Shown here in pieces: positions 8,759 through 17,466 of a DNA stretch of 47,864 nt. How positions within the stretch are numbered: the first letter of the stretch is position 1; the number at the start of each line of letters is the position of its first letter. The stretch is taken from positions 1 to 47,864 of the forward strand of contig WHTM01000038.1 of assembly GCA_009377755.1 (NCBI GenBank), in the 5' to 3' direction. The notes under the pieces are model-generated. The model had not been told where the DNA came from and did not search any database. It saw only the letters and a list, made by a program, of their open reading frames with translations. A program made the translations under genes and the position numbers. This stretch comes from Hyphomicrobiales bacterium. GTDB taxonomy: Bacteria > Pseudomonadota > Alphaproteobacteria > Rhizobiales > Xanthobacteraceae.

Positions 8759-8800
8759 CCCCGCGTCACGTATCCGCCGTGGCGCGGGGATCTTTTTTTT
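8759..8800 (+). terminator. Strong intrinsic terminator
   Basis: Stem arms CCCCGCG (8759-8765) and CGCGGGG (8783-8789), extendable through CA/TG with one mismatch, are followed after ATC by eight consecutive T (8793-8800). This is the clearest Rho-independent terminator in the window and points rightward, away from the VOC gene. Confidence 0.85.
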
Positions 8801-8986
8801 CAGTCTTGGCAACTGCCGCCGTCAGCCGCGCCGGCGTCCATGGTCTTGCGCCATACCCGGCTGGCTGATGATGCATGGTTGCCAAAGGACAAATTTCCGC
8901 GATGCGTTACACCCGTAAGTCTTGGATTCGGGGTTGCCCGGCCACGCGGACGCTGGAGTCACGCGTGTCGCACATTTCGATTTAAG

Positions 8987-9000
8987 TCCGTCCGGACGGA
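8987..9000. promoter_or_regulatory. 14-bp perfect palindrome just upstream of maeB
   Basis: TCCGTCCGGACGGA is its own reverse complement. It ends two bases before the AAGGAG ribosome site and 14 bases before the GTG start of maeB. It may be an operator or an RNA stem that affects initiation; no regulator is identified. Confidence 0.4.
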
Positions 9001-9014
9001 ACAAGGAGCGGCTG

Positions 9015-11303
9015 GTGTCGAGCAATTCATCGGACGATTTGCGCGCGAACGCGCTTGCCTACCATCGCATGCCCCGGCCGGGGAAAATCGAGGTCCAGGC
9101 CACCAAGCCACTCGGCAACCAGCATGACCTTGCACTCGCCTACACGCCGGGCGTGGCCGCCGCCTGCGAAGCGATCGCCGCCGATCCGTCGGAAGCTGCC
9201 GGCCTGACGGCACGCGCCAACCTGGTCGCCGTCATCACCAACGGCACCGCCGTGCTGGGCCTCGGCGCGATCGGTCCGCTGGCCTCGAAGCCGGTCATGG
9301 AAGGCAAGGCCGTCCTGTTCAAGAAATTCGCCGGCATCGACGTGTTCGACATCGAAATCGACGCCAATGAGATCGATCGCATCGTCGACGTCGTCGCCGC
9401 GCTGGAGCCGACGTTCGGCGGCATCAACCTGGAAGACGTCAAGGCGCCGGAATGCTTCGAAGTCGAGGCCAGACTGAAAAAGCGGATGCGGATCCCGGTC
9501 TTTCACGACGACCAGCACGGCACCGCCATCATCGTCGGAGCCGCCGTCCGCAATGCGCTCGATCTCACCGGGAAGAAGATCGAGGACGTGAAGATCGTCG
9601 CATCCGGCGCCGGGGCGGCCGCCCTTGCATGCCTCAATCTCCTGGTTTCTCTCGGCGCCCAGCGCGAAAACATCTGGGTCTGCGATATCGAAGGGCTCGT
9701 CTATGCCGGCCGCCGGTCGCTGATGGATCCCTGGAAGGCGATCTACGCGCAGGGAACCGAGAAGCGTACGCTCGCGGAGGTCATCAGCGGCGCCGACATC
9801 TTCCTCGGCCTCTCGGCCGGCGGCGTGCTCAAGCAGGACATGGTCAAGCGGATGGCTGAGCGACCGCTGATCATGGCACTCGCCAATCCAACCCCGGAAA
9901 TCATGCCGGATGAGGTCCTGGCTGTGCGCCCCGACTCGATGATCTGCACCGGTCGCTCGGACTTCCCCAATCAGGTCAACAACGTCCTCTGCTTTCCCTA
10001 CATTTTTCGCGGCGCGCTGGACGTCGGCGCCACGACCATCAATGAGGCGATGAAGCGCGCCGCAGTCGAGGCGATTGCCCTTCTCGCCCGCGAGGCGCCG
10101 TCCGACGTGGCCGCGAGGGCCTATGACGGATTGGCGCCGGGCTTCGGTCCCGGCTCGCTGATTCCCAACCCGTTCGATCCGCGGCTGATCCTGCGCATCG
10201 CGCCGGCGGTCGCCAGCGCCGCGATGGAGTCAGGCGTCGCCACGCGGCCGATAGCCAACTTCGATGCCTATCGGGAGCGGCTCGAACGCTTCGTGTTCCG
10301 CTCCGGCTTCATCATGAAGCCGGTATTCGCCCTGGCGAAGGCCGCACCGAAACGGATCATCTACGCTGAGGGGGAAGACGAACGCATCCTGCGCGGGACG
10401 CAGGTCGTGGTCGAGGAACGGCTCGCACGGCCGATCCTAGTCGGTCGGCCCGCGGTCATTGCCGCGCGCATCGAGCGGTTCGGACTGTCGATCACTCCCG
10501 GACGCGATTTCGACCTGGTCAACCCGGAAGACGATCCGCGCTATCGGGCCTATGTCCAGACATATGTCGAAGCCGCGGGCCGGCACGGCGTTACGCCCGA
10601 CGCGGCGCGCACGATCGTACGCACCAACGCCACCGTGATCGCCGCCCTGGCCGTCCGGCGTGGTGAGGCGGAGGCGATGATCTGCGGCGTCGAAGGCCGC
10701 TACATAGAGCATCTCAAGACCATCCGCGACATCATCGGACTTGCCCCCGGCGTCAGCGACTTCGCCGCGCTATCTCTCGTCATTGCGTCCAAGGGCATCT
10801 ACTTCATCACCGACACTCAGGTACGTCCCGACCCTTCCGCGGAGGAGATCGCCGAAACCGCGGTGCTGGCGGCCGCGCATGTGCGCCGCTTCGGGATCGA
10901 GCCAAAGATCGCGCTCCTCTCGCACTCCGACTTCGGCAGCTACGACAGCGCCTCCGCCCTGAAGATGCGGCGCGCCGTTGCAATCCTGGCCGCCGACCAT
11001 CCCGCGCTCGAAGCCGACGGCGAAATGCGCGGCGATTCCGCGCTCAGCCCGGCGATCCGCGAGCACGTTTTCCCGCATTCGCGCCTCAAGGGCGAAGCCA
11101 ACGTGCTGATCATGCCCAATCTCGACGCGGCGAACATCGCCTATCAGTTGATCAAGGGCATCGCCGACGCGCTGCCGGTCGGCCCGATCCTGATCGGCGC
11201 CGCGTGCCCGGCGCATATCCTCAACGCTTCGGTGACCGCCCGCGGCATCGTCAACATGACGGCCGTCGCCGTGGTCGAGGCGCAGGCGGCGGCGGGCAAA
11301 TAG
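9015..11303 (+). CDS. maeB: Malic enzyme with C-terminal phosphotransacetylase-like domain (NADP-type, MaeB family)
   Basis: It catalyses oxidative decarboxylation of malate to pyruvate with reduction of NAD(P). The 762 residues fall into an N-terminal malic domain ([63 protein letters not shown]), a nucleotide-binding domain ([16 protein letters not shown]) and, from about residue 430, a phosphotransacetylase-like domain ([20 protein letters not shown] to [17 protein letters not shown]). The latter in such fusions is regulatory, not catalytic. The GTG at 9015 is chosen because AAGGAG lies six bases before it; the frame is open upstream to 8922. Co-factor preference is not decided here. It stands alone between a palindrome and a convergent protease. 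Confidence 0.95.
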   Translation: MSSNSSDDLRANALAYHRMPRPGKIEVQATKPLGNQHDLALAYTPGVAAACEAIAADPSEAAGLTARANLVAVITNGTAVLGLGAIGPLASKPVMEGKAVLFKKFAGIDVFDIEIDANEIDRIVDVVAALEPTFGGINLEDVKAPECFEVEARLKKRMRIPVFHDDQHGTAIIVGAAVRNALDLTGKKIEDVKIVASGAGAAALACLNLLVSLGAQRENIWVCDIEGLVYAGRRSLMDPWKAIYAQGTEKRTLAEVISGADIFLGLSAGGVLKQDMVKRMAERPLIMALANPTPEIMPDEVLAVRPDSMICTGRSDFPNQVNNVLCFPYIFRGALDVGATTINEAMKRAAVEAIALLAREAPSDVAARAYDGLAPGFGPGSLIPNPFDPRLILRIAPAVASAAMESGVATRPIANFDAYRERLERFVFRSGFIMKPVFALAKAAPKRIIYAEGEDERILRGTQVVVEERLARPILVGRPAVIAARIERFGLSITPGRDFDLVNPEDDPRYRAYVQTYVEAAGRHGVTPDAARTIVRTNATVIAALAVRRGEAEAMICGVEGRYIEHLKTIRDIIGLAPGVSDFAALSLVIASKGIYFITDTQVRPDPSAEEIAETAVLAAAHVRRFGIEPKIALLSHSDFGSYDSASALKMRRAVAILAADHPALEADGEMRGDSALSPAIREHVFPHSRLKGEANVLIMPNLDAANIAYQLIKGIADALPVGPILIGAACPAHILNASVTARGIVNMTAVAVVEAQAAAGK

Positions 11304-11350
11304 GTTGGATGCGGTTCCAGGCCGTCGGCCGAACAGGTTCTCAAAATGCC

Positions 11351-11384
11351 TGCGGGCACCCCGCATTGTCGCGAAGTGCCCGCA
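11351..11384. terminator. Hairpin between convergent maeB and protease genes
   Basis: Perfect 9-bp arms TGCGGGCAC (11351-11359) and GTGCCCGCA (11376-11384) with partly paired flanks (ATGC...GCAAATGC). It lies in the 127-base gap between two convergent genes, so it may terminate both transcripts, though neither side has a long T-run. Confidence 0.6.
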
Positions 11385-11430
11385 AATGCAATTGAAGACT
11401 TGCCGTTACCGCGGCCGTCTGGGCGACCGC

Positions 11431-12816
11431 TTACGGCACCAGACTATCAAGCTTGTTCAAGGCCTTGAGCAACTGGATCCGCGGCTTCACCACCCCGTTG
11501 CGGGTCAAGTTCACCCCCTCCTTGAGGGAGCGTAGAATCTGATTGACCCTCGCGGTCGGGTGAGCTTCCTTCAGGAGCGCAATCGCCCCGGCCACATGCG
11601 GCGCAGCCATCGACGTCCCACTCTTGAGCCCGAATCCTCCGCCCAGCACCGCCGAATTGATCGAACGGCCGGGCGCCATCACGTCCACCAGCGCGTGATG
11701 GTTGGAGAAGTTGGAAATGGCGTCGTTCTTATTGGTGCTACCGACCGCGATGGCCTTGTCGATGCAGCCAGGCGCGGAAATGCCGGAGTTGGAAAAGCCG
11801 TTACCGCTCGAGATCACGGTGGCGATTCGATTCCGGTACAGCTTGTCGATGATTTCGGCTGTTGCGGGCAGCAGGTTGTCGCAGGCGGTATTGAACACTT
11901 CCTCGGTGCCGACGCTCATGTTGATGGAATCGATCGCGAATTGATTTCGCAACTGGAAGACGCGTTCCAAGCCACCGTTGATGTCGGTCCAGAAAGCGGT
12001 CGTGCCGCCGGAATCGACGAGCGAGAACACCTTGCCGGAGATGAGCTTGGCGTCGCGGGCGACGCCCTTCAACGCCCCGGTCTTGCCGATGGCGATGCCC
12101 GAGACGTGGGTGCCGTGGTCGCAGGTCGAATGTCCGGTGCAATTCCGGCCCGATGCCTTTGTGTTCGACGACGCTGCTTCGCCGGGGCAGGTAGACGTCG
12201 TCGTGGCGCTCGTGGTGGAGCGGCAAAAACCGGCAACGACTTTGCCCTGGAACATCGGGTGGGAGTACTCGGCGCCGGTGTCGAGGACCGCGACGTGCCG
12301 GCCCTGTCCGGTGAAACCCTGCTGCCAGAGCCTCTTGGCCCTGATCAGCGGCACGCTGTCACCCAGATGCAGCTTGACCGGAACGTCTTCCTGGATCGAT
12401 ATCACCTGGCCGTCGTTGAGCAGACGCTGAAGCTGCGCCGGCGTCACGAACGCCGACATGTAGGGAACGGTTTCGAACTTCGTGACCCGGCCGGCCGGGA
12501 TCAGGCTGCGGTGCGCAACACCGTCCTGGACGCCGACCAGCCTTTGGACCTGTGCCGCCTGCTGCGAGGCCGACAGCTCGTCCTCGTCACGCAGGGTGAC
12601 GGCGAGGCCGACGATCACCCGCACGCGGCCGCGGTCGCGCGCCTTTTGCAGCAACGTCGCAGCCGGTTGTTGACCGGCCTGGGTTGTAAGCTCCCGTGTG
12701 TAGACCACGATTCCAAGACCGTCGGCGCCGGATGACGCCTGCGCCAGAGCAGACTGAGACGTCACGACGAGAGCGATGGCCGCCGCAGCGGCCATCAATG
12801 TTGCGGTCCGAGACAA
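11431..12816 (-). CDS. Secreted subtilisin-like serine protease (S8 family)
   Basis: A subtilase with the full triad: Asp in HVAVLDTGAEYSHP, His in CDHGTHVSGIAIG and Ser in LKSGTSMAAPHVAGAIALL, plus the oxyanion Asn in VISSGNGFSNSG. The N-terminal part before the catalytic domain (VRVIVGLAVTLRDEDEL through QLQRLLNDGQVISIQEDVPV) looks like an inhibitor_I9-type propeptide. A signal peptide with SALAQA cleavage follows the chosen TTG at 12816, which has a G-rich ribosome site upstream; the ATG at 12795 and the extended frame to 12963 are alternatives. An insert rich in Thr/Ser/Cys (TTSATTTSTCPGEAASSNTK) splits the Asp and His blocks and may carry a disulfide. It is probably exported to degrade extracellular protein. 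Confidence 0.92.
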   Translation of the reverse strand: MSRTATLMAAAAAIALVVTSQSALAQASSGADGLGIVVYTRELTTQAGQQPAATLLQKARDRGRVRVIVGLAVTLRDEDELSASQQAAQVQRLVGVQDGVAHRSLIPAGRVTKFETVPYMSAFVTPAQLQRLLNDGQVISIQEDVPVKLHLGDSVPLIRAKRLWQQGFTGQGRHVAVLDTGAEYSHPMFQGKVVAGFCRSTTSATTTSTCPGEAASSNTKASGRNCTGHSTCDHGTHVSGIAIGKTGALKGVARDAKLISGKVFSLVDSGGTTAFWTDINGGLERVFQLRNQFAIDSINMSVGTEEVFNTACDNLLPATAEIIDKLYRNRIATVISSGNGFSNSGISAPGCIDKAIAVGSTNKNDAISNFSNHHALVDVMAPGRSINSAVLGGGFGLKSGTSMAAPHVAGAIALLKEAHPTARVNQILRSLKEGVNLTRNGVVKPRIQLLKALNKLDSLVP

Positions 12817-13258
12817 TGTGAATACCCCCCGATGATCGGCGACAACACGGAATGAACTGCTATCGCCAGCCCCAGCCAAGTCCAACGGCCTACGCTCAAA
12901 CGGCCACGTCAAATCCGTCTGAGGCTGAAGGTTGCCATGGGCCCAGGAACATAAACCAGCCACTTTCCATGACGTGCCGAGACTAAACTTTCAAGACCAA
13001 GCGCACAAGCACCTATTGGTATTCACAATCCTGAGACATCATCGAGCAGCGGTGCCGGCTCGCGCGACGCCTTGAAGGACAAGCCGTTCAAGGCCATGTG
13101 AGATCGACAACACGGTTGGTGTCCCGGACGTGGTGCAACGCGCAGCGGTGATCCGCTGATCCGGGACCGTTCCAAAGCCGGCGTTCGTTACGATCCCGGG
13201 CGCAGCGCACCGTTTCACGCTGCGCCCGGGAAACGATCTGCGATCGAGGAGTACTCTC
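12817..13258. other. Divergent intergenic region between protease and pirin genes
   Basis: No gene fits here; the only long open frames are shadows. It must hold both promoters. The main structure is the 14-bp hairpin at 13194-13231 described separately, which ends 27 bases before the pirin ATG. A repeat of ATCCGCTGATCC-type sequence occurs near 13150. Confidence 0.45.
13194..13231 (+). promoter_or_regulatory. 14-bp perfect hairpin in the pirin leader
   Basis: Arms TCCCGGGCGCAGCG (13194-13207) and CGCTGCGCCCGGGA (13218-13231) are perfectly complementary with a 10-base loop. No T-run follows, so a terminator is unlikely; a leader structure or a protein-binding palindrome is possible. Confidence 0.5.
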
Positions 13259-14176
13259 ATGAGCTTCTTTCCCGGCAAGGATCCCACGCCCGGCAACGCC
13301 TACCAGTGCGAGGCGATCAAGGACATCATCGTCCCGCGCACCATCGACATCGACGGGCTGGCGATCCATCGCGCCCTGCCCTCGGCGCAGACGCGGCTGA
13401 TCGGGCCGTTCATCTTCTTCGACCACTTCGGTCCCGCGACGTTCCGCTCCGACCAGGGTATCGACGTGCGGCCGCATCCGCATATCGGGCTCGCCACAGT
13501 GACCTATCTGTTCGACGGCGAGATCATTCATCGCGACAGCCTCGGGGTGCGCGCCGCGATCCGTCCAGGCGAAGTGAACTGGATGACCGCCGGTCGCGGT
13601 ATCGTGCATTCGGAACGCACCGCCGCCGAGCAGCGCATCGACGGTGCGCCGATTCACGGGCTGCAGTGTTGGGTGGCCCTGCCTTCCGCGAAGGAGGAAA
13701 TGGACGCCGCCTTCGAGCACTACGATGTGGCGCAGTTTCCCGAAGTGTCGGACGACGGAATTTGCAGCCGCATCGTCATTGGCACACTGTTTGGCGCCAC
13801 CTCGCCGGTGAAGACAACGAGCGAGACGCTGTTCGCGGACGTCACGCTCGCCAAGGGCGCGAGCATGCCGTTCGATGCCGACACCGAGGAACGCGGCATC
13901 TTTGTCGTTTCCGGGGAGATCGACATCCAGGGCGACACATTCGGTCCCGAGCGGCTGCTGGTGTTCCGCCCGAGCGACAGGCTCACCGTGCGCGCGCTTA
14001 CGGATGCGCACCTGATGGTGCTGGGCGGCGCGCCTATGGACGGGCCGCGGCATATCTGGTGGAACTTCGTCTCCTCGCGCAAGGAGCGCATCGAACAGGC
14101 CAAGGCCGAGTGGAAATCCGGCCGCTTCGACATCGTGCCGGGTGACACCGAGGAGTTCATCCCGCTGCCGGACTGA
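13259..14176 (+). CDS. Pirin family protein (metal-binding cupin)
   Basis: A 305-residue bicupin of the pirin family. The N-terminal cupin holds the metal ligands in RPHPHIGLATVTYLFDGEI (His73, His75) and WMTAGRGIVHSER (His117, Glu119). The C-terminal pirin_C domain includes TFGPERLLVFRPSDRL and WWNFVSSRKERIEQAKAEW. Bacterial pirins have been reported to degrade quercetin-like flavonoids or to regulate other enzymes; which applies cannot be told. The ATG at 13259 has a GAGGAG site about seven bases upstream. The gene is monocistronic and divergent from the protease. Confidence 0.95.
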   Translation: MSFFPGKDPTPGNAYQCEAIKDIIVPRTIDIDGLAIHRALPSAQTRLIGPFIFFDHFGPATFRSDQGIDVRPHPHIGLATVTYLFDGEIIHRDSLGVRAAIRPGEVNWMTAGRGIVHSERTAAEQRIDGAPIHGLQCWVALPSAKEEMDAAFEHYDVAQFPEVSDDGICSRIVIGTLFGATSPVKTTSETLFADVTLAKGASMPFDADTEERGIFVVSGEIDIQGDTFGPERLLVFRPSDRLTVRALTDAHLMVLGGAPMDGPRHIWWNFVSSRKERIEQAKAEWKSGRFDIVPGDTEEFIPLPD

Positions 14177-14267
14177 AGGCTTCGCAACGCTGCCGTCGGC
14201 CTGCGGCGGCCGCCTTCGTGCCTGGAACGGCGGCCTGCGCGCTGCTACGATGTCCATGCAACGGCGT

Positions 14268-14297
14268 TGCGTATCGAGGTACGTGCGTATCGAGGTA
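14268..14297 (+). repeat. Two 14-bp direct repeats ahead of an exported-protein gene
   Basis: TGCGTATCGAGGTA occurs at 14268-14281 and again at 14284-14297, period 16. The second copy abuts the AGGGG ribosome site of the next gene; the GAGGTA parts may provide extra ribosome contact. Confidence 0.7.
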
Positions 14298-14305
14298 GGG
14301 GCGTC

Positions 14306-16189
14306 ATGGGACATGTGGGTGGGTTTGCCGCGGTGCTGGGGCTGTACCTGGCGGCCGCGCTGGCGCCGGCCGGCGCCCAGACCGCCGAAACACCGCGGCC
14401 ACGATCGCAGTCCGCATCGTCCAACATCAGCGTCAAGGTGGGCACCCTCGAGGTTCGCGATCTGAACTTCAATACTCCCGGACGCGGCAGTTGGTCGATC
14501 GGCCGCATCGGGTTTACCGGCTTTGTCCGCGACGGTGCCCGGGTGCGCGCCGATCGCATCGTCATCGACAGGGTCGTGATGACGTTGGGATCGCGGACGA
14601 CGGAGATTCCCTCGGTCGTGATTTCCGGCGCCGATCTTCCGGAGCCGCTGTTCCGCATGCTGACCGCGGCCGAGTCGACAAGCGACCTTGCCGGAATGCT
14701 GACGTCGGCCACCATCGACGAGATCGCCATCGACCGCATCGTCCAGCGCGACCCGTCCGTCCAGCTTGAGGTGGTCTACACGGGCTTCGTCATGAGCGGC
14801 ATCAAGGGCGGCCATGTCGGATCGGCGCGCGTGGCGAGCACGCTCGTCACGGCCGCTGGCGCGCCCGGCGTCAAGAAGCAGATGAACGTGCGCACGGGTG
14901 AGGTGCGCTACCAGCAGTTCGACCTCGCCGAGATGATGCGCATGCTCACCGGTGGCAGCAGCGGCGGCGCCAAGCGCATACTGCAGCGCGCCGTCGTCGA
15001 CGGGGTCGAGGTGACGACCGATCAGGCCACATTGCGCATCAATCGTGCAGAGGTTGCCGACATCGACGGACGTGCACCGGCGCAGGCGCTTCCGGCCGAG
15101 TTGAACATGGACGGCGGCACCGGCAGCGGCAGCTTGAACCCGGAGCAGCAGAAGCAGGCGGCCGCCTATGCGAGCGACATTCTGCGCTTCGCGCGTATCG
15201 GCCGTTATCACATCGAAGGCATCAGCGTCTCGCTACCGGGCCGGGGTGGCTTCTCGATCGGCGCCATCACCGTCGGCGGTCTCAGCAAGCGCGGCATCGA
15301 GCGCATCGAGATCACGGGGTTCGATGTTCGCATGCCCGGCGCGCCGCTCCGGTTCGACCGTTTCGAGCTGCAAGGGATCAACTACGGCGCGCTCGTCGAT
15401 GCGCTCCTGAGCGCGGCCGGTTCCGGCGGAAAACCGGACTTCTCGCCCGCGCAGGTCGCGCAGCTGATGCCGCGGCTGTCGGTCATGCGGCTGTCGCGGC
15501 TCGACGTCGAGACGCCGCAAGGCCTGGTCGCGCTGGCCGACCTGAGCTTCGAGCTGGCAGAGCGCGGCGAAGCCACCAGTACCAGTTCCGCGCTCAGCGG
15601 CCTGACGATCGATCTCCGCCGCCTGGACGCCAACGACGGTCGCGACAAGTTGATCGCGCTCGGCTATGGCCCGCTCATCGCCGATGCGCAGGCCCGCGTG
15701 AGCTGGCTGCCCAAGCATAGGGCGCTGGTCGTCGAAACGGTCGGACTGTCGCTCGACCGGGTCGGCCGGCTCGACGTCGCGGCACGGCTGGAGAATGTCG
15801 ACATCGAAAAGGCGTTCGCCGATCCCATGGCCGCCGCGGATGTGATGAGCGAGGCCTGGCTCGGCCCGATCCAGATACGGCTGGCCAACCTTGGTCTTGC
15901 CGAGCGATTCTACGCCGACACGGCAAGAAGCGCCGGACTGCCCCAGGACGCGGTGCGCGCGGGACTTGCCGCCGAGATGCGCTCCCAGGCCGTCAACAGT
16001 TTCGGGCCGCTGCTGGCCGGCCGTTCTGCCGACGCGATCGCCGAGTTTCTGCAATCGCCCGGCACGATCACGGCGCGCATCGCACCCGCGGCCGGGCAGC
16101 GTCCGCTCACCGTGGCGGAGATCCAGAGCCTTGCTCCGCCGGAACTGATGCAGCGGCTGGCGATCACCTTGGAAACGGAACCGAAGTAG
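14306..16189 (+). CDS. Exported protein of unknown function (627 residues)
   Basis: Begins with a signal peptide (MGHVGGFAAVLGLYLAAALA and PAGAQT cleavage region). I recognise no catalytic family. The body has recurrent amphipathic beta-type segments with the pattern I-x-V-G-x-L/V-x-V (SVKVGTLEVRDLNF, RYHIEGISVSLPGRGGFSIG, RIGRIGFTGF, IEITGFDVRMPGAPLRFDRF). This could be a beta-helix or outer-membrane assembly-like repeat, though AsmA or autotransporter identity cannot be asserted. The ATG at 14306 has AGGGG five bases before it; frame is open back to 14267. It runs 10 bases before the small membrane gene, so the two are likely co-transcribed. Confidence 0.75.
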   Translation: MGHVGGFAAVLGLYLAAALAPAGAQTAETPRPRSQSASSNISVKVGTLEVRDLNFNTPGRGSWSIGRIGFTGFVRDGARVRADRIVIDRVVMTLGSRTTEIPSVVISGADLPEPLFRMLTAAESTSDLAGMLTSATIDEIAIDRIVQRDPSVQLEVVYTGFVMSGIKGGHVGSARVASTLVTAAGAPGVKKQMNVRTGEVRYQQFDLAEMMRMLTGGSSGGAKRILQRAVVDGVEVTTDQATLRINRAEVADIDGRAPAQALPAELNMDGGTGSGSLNPEQQKQAAAYASDILRFARIGRYHIEGISVSLPGRGGFSIGAITVGGLSKRGIERIEITGFDVRMPGAPLRFDRFELQGINYGALVDALLSAAGSGGKPDFSPAQVAQLMPRLSVMRLSRLDVETPQGLVALADLSFELAERGEATSTSSALSGLTIDLRRLDANDGRDKLIALGYGPLIADAQARVSWLPKHRALVVETVGLSLDRVGRLDVAARLENVDIEKAFADPMAAADVMSEAWLGPIQIRLANLGLAERFYADTARSAGLPQDAVRAGLAAEMRSQAVNSFGPLLAGRSADAIAEFLQSPGTITARIAPAAGQRPLTVAEIQSLAPPELMQRLAITLETEPK

Positions 16190-16199
16190 CGCCGGCGAA

Positions 16200-16409
16200 A
16201 TGCTTCAGCACAAGAGCGCCATCCGAAAAGCGCTGCAGGGCACGGCGATCGCGCTCATCACCTGGCTCGTGCTCTACCTGACCAAGGAGCACCTCGGCCG
16301 CACCGCGGCCCTGGTCCTGGCGGTGGTGATCTTTCTTTTCTTTGCGCTCGTGCTCTGGGCGCGCATGCGGCCGCGCGCAAGGAACGGCGCTAATCCACCT
16401 TCAAATTGA
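16200..16409 (+). CDS. Small two-span membrane protein (69 residues)
   Basis: A short protein with a basic start (MLQHKSAIRKALQG), one hydrophobic segment (ALITWLVLYL) and a second (ALVLAVVIFLFFALVLWAR), ending in a basic tail (RPRARNGANPPSN). It starts 10 bases after the large exported protein and its last 20 bases overlap the convergent Bug-type gene. The function is unknown; co-transcription with the exported protein suggests a shared envelope role. Confidence 0.72.
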   Translation: MLQHKSAIRKALQGTAIALITWLVLYLTKEHLGRTAALVLAVVIFLFFALVLWARMRPRARNGANPPSN

Positions 16410-17370
16410 GCGTCGTGATCAAGTCCGCCCATCGCGTCAGGTCGCGCTCGACGATCGCCGCATACTCGACCGGCGTGCTGGACATAGCCTCGGCGCCATC
16501 GGCTGAAATGCGCTTCTTGACCTCCTCGTCCGCGAGGGCCGCCCACATCGCCTGATTGATCTTGTCGACAATCGCCTTCGGCGTGCCGGCCGGCGCCAGC
16601 AGGCCGTAGTTGAGCACGACGTCGAAGCCCGGCAGCCCCGACTCCGAGGCCGTCGGCACGTCGGGCAGGAGCATTGAGCGCTGCGGGCTTGTCACCGCCA
16701 GCGGCCGCAACTGGCCGGATGTGATGGCGCCGAATGCTGGCGGGATCACGGTGAAGGTCACCTGGGTGTGACCGCCGATCAGATCGGTCAGCGTCTGCGC
16801 AGTTCCTTTGTAGGGGATAAGATTCATCTTCACGCCCGCCGCCTGCATGAACATCTCGGCGCACATATGCGAGCCGGTTCCTTTGGACGACGAGCCGAGG
16901 TTGAGTGTCCCTGGACTCACTTTGGCAAGACCGATCAGTTCACCGACGTTCTTGGCCTGAACCGACGGGTGTACGAGGAGCGCGAGCGGCATGGTGGCGA
17001 TCAGGCCGATCGGCGTGAAGTCCTTGAGCGTGTCGAAGCCGGCGTTACGATAGAGCGTCGGATTGATGCCGACGCTGCCGGTATGGCCGAGCAGCAGCGT
17101 GTAGCCATCGGGAGCCGCCTTCGCGGCGGAACGCGTACCCACGATGCCGCCGGCGCCGCCGCGATTGTCGACCACCACGGTCTGGCCAAGCCTGGCGCTA
17201 AGCCGGTCGGCCATAATGCGCGCCATCGCATCATTGCCGCCGCCAGGCGGGAACGGGACGACCAGGGTGATCCTGCCGTTCGGATAGTCCAGCGCCTGAC
17301 CGGCGTTGCCGATGCCGAGCACGGTCAGCAACGCAAGCGCAATCGCGACGGCTCTTTGCTTGATCTCCAT
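16390..17370 (-). CDS. Bug/TctC family tripartite tricarboxylate transporter substrate-binding protein
   Basis: A 326-residue periplasmic binding protein. Family hallmarks are the signal peptide (MEIKQRAVAIALALLTVLGI), YPNGRITLVVPFPPGGGNDA, VVVDNRGGAGGIVGTRSAAK and PDGYTLLLGHTGSVGINPTL, and PYKGTAQTLTDLIGGHTQV. Such proteins bind carboxylates, for example tricarboxylates or aromatic acids, and often lack adjacent membrane subunits. None is present here. The ATG at 17370 is preferred over upstream methionines because of the AGGGGGAA site. Ligand is not predictable. Confidence 0.94.
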   Translation of the reverse strand: MEIKQRAVAIALALLTVLGIGNAGQALDYPNGRITLVVPFPPGGGNDAMARIMADRLSARLGQTVVVDNRGGAGGIVGTRSAAKAAPDGYTLLLGHTGSVGINPTLYRNAGFDTLKDFTPIGLIATMPLALLVHPSVQAKNVGELIGLAKVSPGTLNLGSSSKGTGSHMCAEMFMQAAGVKMNLIPYKGTAQTLTDLIGGHTQVTFTVIPPAFGAITSGQLRPLAVTSPQRSMLLPDVPTASESGLPGFDVVLNYGLLAPAGTPKAIVDKINQAMWAALADEEVKKRISADGAEAMSSTPVEYAAIVERDLTRWADLITTLNLKVD

Positions 17371-17466
17371 GGCGTTCCCCCTGCATACAGTGGCGCGGTC
17401 CAGCGGCCGCGGCATCATGGGATTGTACATCAGCGACGCGCCGCGTCGACCGGGATACCGGCCCGC

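Larger units (their letters stand above)
8595..9014. other. Gene-free stretch: terminator, possible sRNA and maeB upstream region
   Basis: No protein gene is supported. The left half ends in the strong terminator at 8759-8800, and the 165 bases before it could be either the 3' end of the VOC transcript or a separate small RNA. A GCTCGT/ACGAGC hairpin sits just after the VOC stop. One DnaA-box-like nonamer (TTGTCCACA, 8691-8699) is present singly. The right half should hold the maeB promoter and includes the palindrome at 8987-9000. Confidence 0.45.

Noticed and set aside
13088-15211. A 707-codon minus-strand open frame opposite the pirin gene and the large exported protein
   Set aside because: It lies opposite clear plus-strand genes, has no family sequence and is typical of shadow frames in GC-rich DNA.
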